In this document: positions 10,207-21,000 of the stretch, one piece after another
How positions within the stretch are numbered: position 1 is the first letter of the stretch
How the letters are laid out: every line of letters starts with the position of its first letter
Assembly (NCBI GenBank): GCA_013368325.1
Contig: JAACJK010000177.1
Coordinates: 1 to 64,000, forward strand
DNA: 64,000 nucleotides
Reading direction: 5' to 3'
Origin: Ephemerocybe angulata
Lineage: Eukaryota > Basidiomycota > Agaricomycetes > Agaricales > Psathyrellaceae
Position numbers and translations under genes: made by a program
Notes under the pieces: model-generated
Seen by the model: the letters and a program-made list of their open reading frames with translations, nothing else
Told to the model about the DNA's origin: nothing
Database searches by the model: none

Positions 10207-13200
10207 CCCTATCATACCATCACCCCAGACACAACTACAAGACGAATAACAACTCAACGGTGCATTACAGAATGGTTTGGCCCACACCTCCCCGGAAGCC
10301 GAGGAGGTACAAGCTCGTCTATCGGCTCAACCTCTAATGACGCTCCCAGGGAGATCGGAGATAGACACCCTCGCTCGGTACCGTCCTCGGACGGTACTTC
10401 CTCTTCTCGTAGTTGTGCTCTGCGGTCCCCCCCGACTCGTACGACAACGAACAGCCAACCAACAGGCTCGAACACAGGAAGTGGTCAAACACCAGACCGA
10501 AATAGAAGCAATAGACGTAGGAGAGCTACAGTCGAAGAAGAAGACGAAATCGTTGACATTGAAAACGAACAGGTCGTATACCCAAATGAAAACAGACGCC
10601 AACCCACCATAATAGATTACTTCAATCCCAGGGAAATCGTGACGGGAAGGAAAAATCTGAGAGCGAATATACTCATTGGATCCCTGAATATCCGGGGAGG
10701 TGGTTCAAATGCCACGGAGAGTAAATGGGGGGATATGAATCAAATGATGAAAGACCATAGACTGGGGGTACTCGCGGTACAGGAAACCCACTTGACATCG
10801 CAGTCGGTCAAACGCATGAACGAGAGACATAAACGGATTCACATCATAAACTCCTCGATGGGACGAGGCCCGTCCGCCGCTGGAATAGCTATAGTCCTCA
10901 ACAAGGACTTCGTGGCCTGGGAAGAGGCAGAACAGTGGACGCTCATTCCAGGGAGAGCCATCTTAGTCCGCATACCTTGGAAAAATAGCAACGGAAATAA
11001 GAGAACGTTCCTGGCGATATACGCACCCAATAGGTTAAGAGACAATAGGACCTTCTGGCAGAGGCTGGAAAGAAAGTTTAGATCAGGTGAGGTGCCGAAA
11101 CCGGACTTTATGCTTGGAGATTTCAACATCGTCGAAGAGGCAATCGACAGGCTCCCAGCAAGGATAGATAACCAACAAGCCGTGGAGGCGCTTAGGGATC
11201 TTAAACACCACCTGGATCTGGTGGACGGGTGGCGGAAAGAGAACGGTGAAACGAAAGCGTACTCATATCTACAGGCGAACTCGAATGTGCAGTCCAGGAT
11301 CGACCGTATATATGTTAGAGAGCATCTCTTTGATAACACCTGTGACTGGGAGATATGTAGCGGCCAAGGAATCACGTCGGACCATGACCTAGTAATAACT
11401 AAATACTTCGACCCCGGTATTCCACAGATAGGTAAAGGCAGATGGGCTATGCCGGTATGGGTAGCCGAAGAGGAGGAATTTAGAGAGAAGTGGCTCCGCA
11501 AGGATTTCGAATCCATAGTAAGGAAAGCGAGAGGGTCGGTCGCGCAACGAACCGCAGAGGATAACCCCCAGCGACACCTACGGGACCTCAAGAGTGGTAT
11601 GATACAGCTAGCAGAGACATACCTGATAAGAAAGGCTCCTGATTTGAAAAAACGGATAGAGAAGAGGCGAGATGAGTTAAACGATGTTCTCAACGCAATC
11701 GACACCGATGAGGAAGAGAGAAAGGAGTCCGCAGCCTATATCGAAGAGGAACTACGTGAAATGGAGAGACACCACCACCTCTCAAAGAGAAAGAAAATCC
11801 ACCTTAAGTACTCACTTGAGGGAGAAATAATGGGGAAGACATGGATTAACACGGCAAAGGATAACAAACCGAGGGACCTTATAACAGCGCTGAAAAAACT
11901 AGGACAAGATGGAGACAACGGGTTAGTATATAATTCGAAGAAAATGGCGAAGATAGCGAGGGACTATCACGAGAATCTCCAAGGCGAAGGAAGGTGCCAT
12001 GAGGTCACAAGCGAGGTCAGGAAAGTAGCGGTTGACGAAGCAATAGCCTCACTAGATAGGACACTGGAGGAAGAGGATATCAGGACTTTGGACTCCAAGA
12101 TCACAGCCGCCGAAGTCAGGAGAGCGATCTTCGACGGAAAGAACGACAAGGCCCCAGGGATGGACGGTATCCCGATAGAAATGTGGAAGAACCTGACCCG
12201 TCCCTTGAACAAGATAAGAGAGAATGAGGACGAGGAGGAGATCAACGATGCAGCGAAGCTTCTGCAGTTAGTATACAACGACATAATAGAACATGGCGTG
12301 GAGGAGGGGACGGGTTTCAACGAAGGATGGCTGAGCCCCCTCCACAAAAAGAAAGACAAGACGAATATAGCCAACTACCGGCCAATAACCATACTTAACA
12401 CGGATTATAAAAGCCTAACGAAGGTACTTACCGAAAGGATCACGGCCCCAGCATCGAAGCTGATACATGAGGATCAAGCGGGTTTCATGGTGGGGAGAAG
12501 GATAGAAAATCAAACAGACTTGATTAAGACAATGATCGACTACGGGAACTCGCAGAATGTAAGAGGGATGCTCGTCTTTTTGGATCAAGAGAAAGCGTAT
12601 GACAAGATCATGCACGACTTCCTGTTCGCGTCATTACAGAAGATGAAGTTCCCTGATACCTTCATACGTACGGTAAAGGCACTATACGGAGGCGCCCAGA
12701 CAAAAGTCATCATTAACGGTATGATCAGTGACCCCTTCGACATAATTCGGGGAGTTCGACAAGGCGATCCCCTATCGTGTCTCCTCTTCAACTTCGCCAT
12801 CGAGTCGCTGGCTTGCATGATAAGACAGTCAACCCTGAAAGGGTTCTCAACGCCTAGAATGACCGAGAGACTTATAATTTCAATGTTCGCGGACGATACT
12901 ACGGTCTTCCTCTCGGAGGAAGACGATTTCCACACCCTTCAGAGCATCCTGGAGAGATGGTGCCTAGCATCAGGCGCGAAATTTAACGTGGAGAAGACAG
13001 AAATCGTACCTATAGGCAACAGGCAGTATCGGGATGAGCTACGCGCCACGAGAGGAGCGGCAAACGGGAGGGATGGTATCCCACCGGAGATTAACATAGC
13101 AAGAGAGAGAGAACCTGTGAGGGCTCTGGGTGCTTTTGTAGGAAACGGAGTCGAAGATGTGTCGGTATGGACCCCGACGATCGAAGCAGTCGATGCAGCC

Positions 13201-15528
13201 CTAAAGAGGTGGAAAAAGACGTCACCAACACTGGAGGGTAAGAGACTTATCATAAATATGGAGGTTGGAGGACGTACACAATACAGAACAACGGTCCAAG
13301 GTATGCCGGCGGAGGTGCTGCAACACCTAAAGAAACTAGTGCGAGAATTCCTCTGGGATGGCAAGGCGAGCTACGTAAACATAGACACCCTCCATTTACC
13401 TTTTGGGAAAGGAGGGCTAAAAATCCTCGACCTGGAAGCACGGAATGAGTCAATAAGACTCATGCGTTTGAAGAGATACCTCGACTTCACTAGGAGACCA
13501 CGGTGGGCGTTCATCGCAGATTACCTGCTAGCCAGAAATATACCGAAGTCGTATGGGCAGGTGAATCCGGACGACCTGGTAAACATGTACCTGCAATCGT
13601 GGAATGCTGCAAAAAAGACTAACAAAAGCGTCGCACCGCAACCCATTAGGGAAATGATGAAGACTGCGGAGAAATATGGGGCTAGGATGTGGACGAACCA
13701 TCCCTCCGAATCTCTCAAGCGCGCAATGCCCGCTTGGTTCCACATAGCCTCGAAACGAAGCGCCGCGGGCTCAAACGCGACAAACTGCTGGACACGGTGC
13801 CAGAAGGAACGACACAAGATAGAGACTATGGGGGACCTATCAAACTATGCCTTAGAAGCGCAATCTCATGAGTTAGCGACGGGGGGAGACGAAAGGGACC
13901 CTCCGGTATCGTGTACGTGCGAAAGATGTGAGCTCGACAGGAGCTTGGGATGCATCGACCCAATCAAGTGCCGCGAACACGCACTGCTATTTCTTGGAAC
14001 AATCAATAAGACCTGGATACCGAATAACGAAAGAAACGAAAGAGTAGAAGGCACCTTGGAGAACCATAGGGGACGTACCCCGCTGAACAGAGCCAACGAC
14101 TTCACCAGCGCGATGCGCATCTTCACCAGCAGCGAGGCCGTGAGCACCACAGAAGATGTGGACCTGAATGCACTCTTCTCCCCATCCCCGGACTACACCG
14201 CCATCGAAGAAGAAATCTATACGGACGGGTCATGTAAGACCGACGGCGAGCAGACGGTGAGGGCAGGATCAGGAATCTGGTTTGGCGACGACGACGAACG
14301 GAATATGGCCTTTAGGATCCCGCAATCACTCCCCCAAACGAACAACATTGCGGAAGGGGCCGCGATCCTAGCAGCAGTCCAAGCTATGAGAGACGACATC
14401 CCAGTGATAATATGTTCAGACTCACAAGTAACCCTGACCGTGATAGGCAAAAGTGCACTCAAAGCAGAGGATACTGACTGGCTGGAAACGAAAAACAGAG
14501 AGGTCATTGAACCGATAATAGCAAAGCTGAGGCTCAGGAAAGGGTTGACGATCATGGAGAAGGTGAAGGCTCACGTTGGGATACACGGAAATGAAATGGC
14601 GGACCGACTCGCTGACCAAGGAGCTGATAAAGATGTCACAGATGTCGCCCTTGATATGGAGATACCTGCGAGGCAAAAAGTAGAGGGAATGAGATTAGAT
14701 AAAGCATCGCAGGCTCTGATCTATAGAGGGATACGCCGCCTGAAGACCAGAAACACAGCACCAAGGAGAACGACCCAGTCGCACCTGGAAGCGGCTAGGC
14801 ACGAGATTAGGGAACGAACAAAGAAAACTCTCACCGATGAACAGATCTGGATGTCTTTCCGGAATAACGACATCAGAAATAGGAGAACGAAACAGCTTTT
14901 GTGGAAGATAATGCACCAAGGCCTGCCAATTGGTACGTACTGGGATAAGATAACGAACTACGAAGGAAGGTCAAGATGTAAGGTGTGTGTCACGGTTGAG
15001 TCTGCAGAGCATATATTCACTGAGTGCACTCATAATGGCCAGAAGACCGTATGGAAAATAGTAACCCGAATTTTCGAGAAGAAGAATATCCCTTGGACAA
15101 CCCCGACTCTAGGCACGATTCTAGGCTGCGGGGTTACCCACATTATGGATGCGAGAACCGGCAAACCCAGACTGGAAGCAAATCGACTTTACACCATGGT
15201 AGTTGCTGAGGCGATCCAATTTATCTGGAGGTCGAGGTGCACATGGATCATTGACCGAGATGGGGAGGAAGAGAGAGCCTTCACTGAGAAAGAAATCCAC
15301 AACAAGTTCTTATCCTCTGTGAATAGAGTACTGAAATTTGATATTGACACCACGAGTTATAAGCCCAAAAAGAACAAGAACAGGAGACGGTTGAACATAC
15401 CAACAGAGGACTTGGTGATAAATACGTGGTGGGATGTGGTAGATAGTAATACGGATCTCGAGTGGGAAGTAATGAGGAAGAACAGAAGGAAACGTACCGG
15501 GGTTTTAGTGGGTATAAGGCCAAGATAG
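10207..15528 (+). CDS. LINE ORF2: endonuclease, reverse transcriptase, RNase H
   Basis: Open from the stop at 10204 to TAG 15528. The first secure residues are near 10639; no in-frame ATG lies between 10207 and the endonuclease domain, so the start is unknown. Counting from 10639 (1,629 codons), the AP-type endonuclease spans about residues 10-255, with SLNIRGGG, QETH, MLGDFNI and SDHDL. It would nick the target. The reverse transcriptase follows: KAPGMDG, NYRPITIL (about 578), EDQAGFMVGR, LDQEKAYD, RQGDPLS and the catalytic FADD at 750-753. RNase H is at about 1194-1330 (YTDGSC, AEGAAIL, SDSQ, ADRLADQGAD). A zinc-type motif CKVC...HIFTEC is near 1450. The frame has no stop, so the enzyme is probably functional. 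The domain order matches Tad1-like elements. Confidence 0.9.
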   Translation, partial: PYHTITPDTTTRRITTQRCITEWFGPHLPGSRGGTSSSIGSTSNDAPREIGDRHPRSVPSSDGTSSSRSCALRSPPTRTTTNSQPTGSNTGSGQTPDRNRSNRRRRATVEEEDEIVDIENEQVVYPNENRRQPTIIDYFNPREIVTGRKNLRANILIGSLNIRGGGSNATESKWGDMNQMMKDHRLGVLAVQETHLTSQSVKRMNERHKRIHIINSSMGRGPSAAGIAIVLNKDFVAWEEAEQWTLIPGRAILVRIPWKNSNGNKRTFLAIYAPNRLRDNRTFWQRLERKFRSGEVPKPDFMLGDFNIVEEAIDRLPARIDNQQAVEALRDLKHHLDLVDGWRKENGETKAYSYLQANSNVQSRIDRIYVREHLFDNTCDWEICSGQGITSDHDLVITKYFDPGIPQIGKGRWAMPVWVAEEEEFREKWLRKDFESIVRKARGSVAQRTAEDNPQRHLRDLKSGMIQLAETYLIRKAPDLKKRIEKRRDELNDVLNAIDTDEEERKESAAYIEEELREMERHHHLSKRKKIHLKYSLEGEIMGKTWINTAKDNKPRDLITALKKLGQDGDNGLVYNSKKMAKIARDYHENLQGEGRCHEVTSEVRKVAVDEAIASLDRTLEEEDIRTLDSKITAAEVRRAIFDGKNDKAPGMDGIPIEMWKNLTRPLNKIRENEDEEEINDAAKLLQLVYNDIIEHGVEEGTGFNEGWLSPLHKKKDKTNIANYRPITILNTDYKSLTKVLTERITAPASKLIHEDQAGFMVGRRIENQTDLIKTMIDYGNSQNVRGMLVFLDQEKAYDKIMHDFLFASLQKMKFPDTFIRTVKALYGGAQTKVIINGMISDPFDIIRGVRQGDPLSCLLFNFAIESLACMIRQSTLKGFSTPRMTERLIISMFADDTTVFLSEEDDFHTLQSILERWCLASGAKFNVEKTEIVPIGNRQYRDELRATRGAANGRDGIPPEINIAREREPVRALGAFVGNGVEDVSVWTPTIEAVDAALKRWKKTSPTLEGKRLIINMEVGGRTQYRTTVQGMPAEVLQHLKKLVREFLWDGKASYVNIDTLHLPFGKGGLKILDLEARNESIRLMRLKRYLDFTRRPRWAFIADYLLARNIPKSYGQVNPDDLVNMYLQSWNAAKKTNKSVAPQPIREMMKTAEKYGARMWTNHPSESLKRAMPAWFHIASKRSAAGSNATNCWTRCQKERHKIETMGDLSNYALEAQSHELATGGDERDPPVSCTCERCELDRSLGCIDPIKCREHALLFLGTINKTWIPNNERNERVEGTLENHRGRTPLNRANDFTSAMRIFTSSEAVSTTEDVDLNALFSPSPDYTAIEEEIYTDGSCKTDGEQTVRAGSGIWFGDDDERNMAFRIPQSLPQTNNIAEGAAILAAVQAMRDDIPVIICSDSQVTLTVIGKSALKAEDTDWLETKNREVIEPIIAKLRLRKGLTIMEKVKAHVGIHGNEMADRLADQGADKDVTDVALDMEIPARQKVEGMRLDKASQALIYRGIRRLKTRNTAPRRTTQSHLEAARHEIRERTKKTLTDEQIWMSFRNNDIRNRRTKQLLWKIMHQGLPIGTYWDKITNYEGRSRCKVCVTVESAEHIFTECTHNGQKTVWKIVTRIFEKKNIPWTTPTLGTILGCGVTHIMDARTGKPRLEANRLYTMVVAEAIQFIWRSRCTWIIDRDGEEERAFTEKEIHNKFLSSVNRVLKFDIDTTSYKPKKNKNRRRLNIPTEDLVINTWWDVVDSNTDLEWEVMRKNRRKRTGVLVGIRPR

Positions 15529-15699
15529 AGCTAAGGAGACCCACACTGTCCGCATACCATGGTCGTGCTTAACAGCATTTCCCCGGCAGGAGAATAGCGC
15601 AATAGACAATCCTCAATCCACCCTACCGACCTCGATGAAAATGGGCTAACCCCCTGTGTTTTCGCTTCGAAGTGTCTGTGTTAAATCACACGGTATCTC

Positions 15700-15743
<44 letters not shown>

Positions 15744-15878
15744 CAGCGTAGAGCATTCTACAACAGGCATCGGTCGTACAGCGAACAAGGCGAGCACAGA
15801 GCCCAGATCAGAAGTTGAAGCGGGGGCTTGGCGGGGGCATCATTCGTTGTTGCCTCCCACTACCATGTCCTCGTCCCC

Positions 15879-16248
15879 TGTTACGCTCCGCTCCACAATT
15901 TTCTCTCTTGTGACTCGTATCGACTCGTAGCGACTGTTTTAGACTATTTTTAGCGCGCAGTTGCACAGCAACTGCGCTTCGACTTATTTTGACTCATTTT
16001 GACTTATGTATGATGACGCGCAGCCTTACTGCTGCGCCTTGACTACTTTTGACTCATAGCTACTCATGTGCGTCTTAGTACTTATACCCAGTAGCTACAG
16101 TCCTGTACCTTAGCTTGTTATTGGTTATTCAACCCCTTGTCCCCTTTTCTCTTTTGACTTGCGAGTGCCGCCTCACTTGCTCATCGTCACTCGATCAACT
16201 CAACCATCGACAGACACTTGTCCACCTCTGTCGACGACGGTCGTAACA
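15879..16248 (+). repeat. 5' LTR of chromovirus 1
   Basis: It is 370 bp, begins TGTTACG and ends GTAACA. It is about 98.6% identical to the 3' LTR by eye. Two short inverted repeats lie inside (GCGCAGTTGCACAGCAACTGCGC, positions about 15955-15977, and the GCGCAGCCTTACTGCTGCGC block near 16018), which could fold in the RNA leader. Confidence 0.93.
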
Positions 16249-16284
16249 GAATAACAAGCTACACAACACTGCCTCTATTCAGTA

Positions 16285-17994
16285 GTGCAGCCACCTACAG
16301 CAACAACGGAATCACCACAATCGACGCCCGACTCCGAGCTAGGAGATTGTGCAACATTCAAACACACATTCTATTCTGACGTAGAACGCGACTACCACTA
16401 CGACGACTCAGAGGAAGAACAGGACTGGTACGAGTGCGACAGCCAGCCCTGTCCCTATCGATACAACCTACCCACCTATAACCCCGACTTCGAACTATCT
16501 CGAATCCCAGCCAGGGACGACCAACACGACGAAGTAGCGGTTACCAACACCAACAGAAGACATCGCGAGGCCAGAGAAGCGCTCGAACAAAGAAGACTAC
16601 AAGAACTCGAAGAAGAACTCCTGCGCCAACGGGAACAAGAACAAGAACTCCTCAGACTTCAACAGGAAGAACAAAGGAAGAAACAGCGAGAAGAAGAAGA
16701 GAAGCAACAACTGGGAGAAGAACTCGCCAGGAAGCTAACCATCGCCAAAGACGAAGAAGACAAGAAGCTTGAAAAGCCAAGCCCAGAAGAGCCACGCATA
16801 ATCAAGAGCAGACCCCGAAGCCAGATCCAAACGCCAAGGATCCAACCTGAACAGATCCCCTTGCCGGTCGAATCTACCGAAACCAAGCCAACAGAAACCG
16901 AGATCCCAGCGGAACCAGAGACAGAACCAGAAGCTCCGCCACCTGCCTATTCCAAAGAAAACACCGCACCAGGAAGCCCAATCAAAACAGACACCTCGCC
17001 TCCGACCCCACCTGTCCAAACCATGTCCGACCCTGCTCCATCCAAGGAACCAAACTTCAAGATCCACGTCAAATCATTTGATGGAAATCGAAAGAACTTC
17101 CAATCCTTTTCCGATGCCCTGACACTCTACTTCGACTACTACAAGGAGGAATACACCGACAAGGATCTCAAGAAGAAGATATTCGTCCTAACCAAGCTAG
17201 ACGAAGGAGAAGCCGAACTCTGGAGACGCACCTACATGACCTCGACCGAGTACAAGGCACACACCACATACGACGCCTTCTGGAAACACTTCAGCGCTGC
17301 CTTCCAAAAGGAAAATCAAGAAGAACAGGCTCTATATGATCTCAACTCTCTCCGACAACAGTCAGGAGAATCTGCTGAAACCCTCATCACCCGGTTCAAA
17401 CATCTCGCTGCCATAGCAGGACTGTCCCTCACCACCAGCGATCGCGTGGCTATCGACTACCTCAAAGGAGCTCTGAACCCTGCTCTCGTGGACAGAGTTG
17501 CCCTCATGATTGATGAACCCCAGAAGTTCGATGACTGGGTAAAGATCATCATAAAGCACGACACGGTTTGGCGTCGACACCAGAATCTGAAGAAGATCTC
17601 GAACTCTCGCCGACCATTCAATGCCCAAGGATTCAACAGAACCTCCCACTCAAACCACCGAGCCAGCTACGATCCAAATGCCATGGAAGTAGATGCCCTT
17701 ACCCTGGAGCAAAGACGCGAACGACTCGAGAAACGTCTCTGCTTCAACTGCGGAAAGCCCAACCACTTCGCGAAAGAATGCCGCTCTCGACGAACAGGGC
17801 CAAACATACCCCGCCCTGCCATCAACTCGGTGGACACCAAGACGACCGCCAAGGCTTCCACCAGTCAGACCAAGTTACCTGTCCAAGATGCTGCTCGATC
17901 TATCCGAGCTCTGCTTGCCCAATACACAGGAGAAGAAGAAAACCAAATCTTCGAAGCCTTCCAGAAATCCACCGACGAAGCGGATTTTCAGTAA
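16285..17994 (+). CDS. gag: chromovirus gag, capsid-nucleocapsid polyprotein
   Basis: The frame is open from about 16249 to TAA 17994. The position given begins at a GTG; the first in-frame ATG is at 17023, just before the capsid domain, so the true start is uncertain. The upstream 740 bases look coding, with a Gln/Glu/Arg-rich coiled coil (about 16560-16760) and a Pro-rich part. The retrotransposon gag domain is at about 17040-17570 (FDGNRKNFQSFSDALTLYFD, YDAFWKHFSAAFQ, SLRQQSGESAETLI). A CCHC zinc knuckle (CFNCGKPNHFAKEC) is at about 17740-17781. Gag packages the element RNA into virus-like particles. The pol frame is -1 relative to gag and reaches back through the gag 3' end, but pol also has its own ATG 78 bases downstream. 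Confidence 0.85.
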   Translation: MQPPTATTESPQSTPDSELGDCATFKHTFYSDVERDYHYDDSEEEQDWYECDSQPCPYRYNLPTYNPDFELSRIPARDDQHDEVAVTNTNRRHREAREALEQRRLQELEEELLRQREQEQELLRLQQEEQRKKQREEEEKQQLGEELARKLTIAKDEEDKKLEKPSPEEPRIIKSRPRSQIQTPRIQPEQIPLPVESTETKPTETEIPAEPETEPEAPPPAYSKENTAPGSPIKTDTSPPTPPVQTMSDPAPSKEPNFKIHVKSFDGNRKNFQSFSDALTLYFDYYKEEYTDKDLKKKIFVLTKLDEGEAELWRRTYMTSTEYKAHTTYDAFWKHFSAAFQKENQEEQALYDLNSLRQQSGESAETLITRFKHLAAIAGLSLTTSDRVAIDYLKGALNPALVDRVALMIDEPQKFDDWVKIIIKHDTVWRRHQNLKKISNSRRPFNAQGFNRTSHSNHRASYDPNAMEVDALTLEQRRERLEKRLCFNCGKPNHFAKECRSRRTGPNIPRPAINSVDTKTTAKASTSQTKLPVQDAARSIRALLAQYTGEEENQIFEAFQKSTDEADFQ

Positions 17995-18071
17995 AGGAGA
18001 CTAGATCGACGACTATCTCTCCTTCTCTCTCTATCCGTTCTGTACTATTAGCTGAAACAAACAATAGATCT

Positions 18072-21000
18072 ATGCATATACCCATTTCGCTATCAGTGGC
18101 AGACCAGATCGTCGAAACCAAAGGACTCGTAGACTGCGCCGCAGGAGGAAAGTTTATCGACCAAAACTTCGTCCAACTGCACCATATTCCCACATACCGC
18201 CTCCTGAAACCCATCCCTGTGTTCAACGTTGACGGAACCCTCAACAAGAATGGAACCCTCCGCCGCTATGCCTATCTACCGATCACGATCCATGGCAAAC
18301 GTGTCTTCCATCAACTCTACGTCTGTGGCCTTGGGAGACAGACCATCATCCTGGGAATGCCTTGGCTTCGTCAAGAAAACCCAGTGATCGACTGGAAACT
18401 AGGAACCCTCAGGTGGCGCAAGCTGGACATAAACTCACTTCGAACGGGTCGACCTATTAAACCACCTCCACAGGAAGAAACGATTCAAGTCAACGTCTTA
18501 TACGTCCAAGAGGACGACCCGAATCCGACCCCCATTTGGATCAATGCCAAAATCACAGTCTCCCAAACACTCGCCGCCGACAAACCCAAAGACACTCGAC
18601 CCCTCGAAGAAATGATTCCAGAACAGTACCACGACTATCTTCACCTATTCCGGAAAGAAACTAGCGACAAATTCCCTCCATCACGACCCTTCGATCACGA
18701 AATCAACACCAAACCTGGCTTTGAACCCAAGAGATTCAAAACCTACCAGATCTCTCCCCAGGAACAGAAGGACCTTGACGACTTCCTCACCGAGAATCTG
18801 AAACTGGGACGGATTCGACCTTCGCAATCGCCAATGGGATCACCATTCTTCTTCGTCTCGAGGAAAGTTGGCAAGCTCAGACCCTGCCAAGACTACCGGT
18901 ACTTAAACGAATGGACCATCTCGGATGCCTACCCACTGCCACGAATCGACGATCTGCTCAAAGACCTGGAAGGAGCGCGATGGTTCTCGAAAATCGACCT
19001 AAAATGGGGATACAACAATGTGCGCATCAAGGAAGGACACGAATGGAAAGCCGCTTTCAAGACCAACAAAGGACTTTTCGAACCCACAGTCATGTTCTTT
19101 GGCCTAAAGAACTCACCCGCTACCTTCCAAAGGATGATGAACCATGTACTCGATGAACCCGACGAGATTCAGGAACCAGTCCGAGCAAAAGGATACATGG
19201 ACGACATCTTGGTCCCAGGCAACACACGGGAAGAATGCCGGAAGGATACGCTGCGCGTTCTCAAGAAGCTAAGCGATGCAGGTCTCCCTGTGAACCCAGA
19301 GAAGTGTGCCTTCGAAGTTCAGGAAGTCGAATTCCTCGGATACATCATCAGTCATGGGAAAATCAAGATGGACCCCATCAAGATCGAAGGACTCGCCAAC
19401 TGGCCCACTCCGACTACCGTCAAACAGGTCCGATCATTCCTCGGCTTTGGCAACTTCTACCGGAAATTCATCCATCAATACTCGACCCTCGCCGCCCCTT
19501 TGAACGCCCTGCTGAGAAAAGACTCTCACTTCGTCTGGACACCCGAGTGTGAACAAGCCTTCCAGACTCTCAAAACGAAATTCACCTCTTACCCCGTCCT
19601 CCTCTTGCCTGACCCAACACGCCCCTTCCAAATCGAAGCAGACGCTTCCAAACATGCCTCCGGAGCTGTGCTGACTCAGCTGGACGACAACGGTGCTCGC
19701 CATCCAGTATGCTTCCTTTCCCAGACCTTCAATTCCGCCGAACGCAACTACGAGATCTACGACAGAGAACTGCTGGCCATTGTCAGAGCCCTTGAAGCAT
19801 GGCGCCATTTCATCCAAGGATCTCCTTTCGTCACCACCATCTACTCCGACCATCAGAATCTACTCTATTGGAAAAACCCACAGAAACTAAGTCCCCGTCA
19901 GAGCCGAGCCTTTCTCACCCTGTCCAAATACGACTTCGAGCTGAAACACCAACCGGGATCCAAGATGTACCAATCCGACGCACTCTCCCGACGACCTGAC
20001 CTGTGCCAAGACGATGGAGAGCAAGAAGAAGTTACAATGCTACCACCAGAACTATTCGTGAACCTCATCGACACCGTCCTCCAAGACGAAATTCTGCAGA
20101 AGACGACCTCCGACCCTAACGTTACCCAAACCCTTCAACTTCTCCTTAACGACAATCCATCAATCCATCGGAAAGACCTGAAAGATTGGACAATCGAGAC
20201 AAAGGATGGTGGCCACATGCTGTTCCGACTCGGAAAAGCTTACGTACCGGACGACCCCGAACTCCGACGCAAGATCGTGCGTGCCCATCACGACTCCCCC
20301 ACCATTGGCCATCCTGGAGAACTAGGCACCTTCAACGCCGTCCGTGAAAACTACTGGTGGCCAGCCATGAGGATTTTCATAAAGTCTTTTGTCGAAGGAT
20401 GCGCCCAGTGTCAGCAATTCAAGATAAATCGCCAACCGACAAAGCCGACTCTTTTACCCATCACTGCCCCGGAAAACAACAGACCATTCACACAGCTATC
20501 CATGGATTTCATCACCGATCTTCCCCCATCCAACGGCTTCGACTCAATCATGGTCGTGGTCGACCATGGCCTTTCGAAAGGGGTAGTTTTCGAACCCTGC
20601 AACAAGACCATCACATCAGATCAAGCTGCTGAAGTTCTGACACGCCGGATCTTTACCAATTACGGCCTACCTGACAAGATCATCTCTGACAGAGGCCCCC
20701 AATTTGCTGCAAAGACATTCAGAGACCTCCTGACCCGCCTCAGAATCGACTCCTCTCTCTCCACTGCCTTCCATCCACAGACCGACGGAGGTACAGAACG
20801 AGTGAATCAAGAAATCGAAGCCTACCTTTCCATCTATTGCACTGCCAACCCTCACACCTGGAGCACAGCTCTACCTCTACTCCAGTTCGTTCATAACTCT
20901 TGTCGCCACGCTGATAGAAATCAGACCCCATTCGAACTCATCATGGGAAGCCAACCACGGGCTCTCCCAGAAGCATTCGAAAGATCACCACTCCCACAGA

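Larger units (their letters stand above)
6510..15739 (+). mobile_element. full-length LINE (Tad1-like non-LTR retrotransposon), 9.23 kb
   Basis: The two ends are fixed by a perfect 17-bp target duplication, gaaccagcgtagagcat, at 6493-6509 and 15740-15756, and by a 39-base poly(A) run at 15701-15739. Inside are a 5' UTR of about 450 bases, a gag-like ORF1 with a CCHC knuckle, a 600-base linker, and an ORF2 with AP-like endonuclease, reverse transcriptase, RNase H and a C-terminal zinc motif. That domain set fits the fungal Tad1 clade. Target-primed reverse transcription explains the tail and the duplication. The copy is not 5'-truncated, which is unusual for LINEs, and the perfect duplication suggests a recent event. 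ORF1 has three frame breaks, so this copy may not be autonomous. Confidence 0.93.

Noticed and set aside
17568..18071. Pol frame upstream of ATG 18072 as a separate protein
   Set aside because: Most of it is the -1 shadow of the gag 3' end. It may serve a gag-pol frameshift, but the text is not a recognisable domain.
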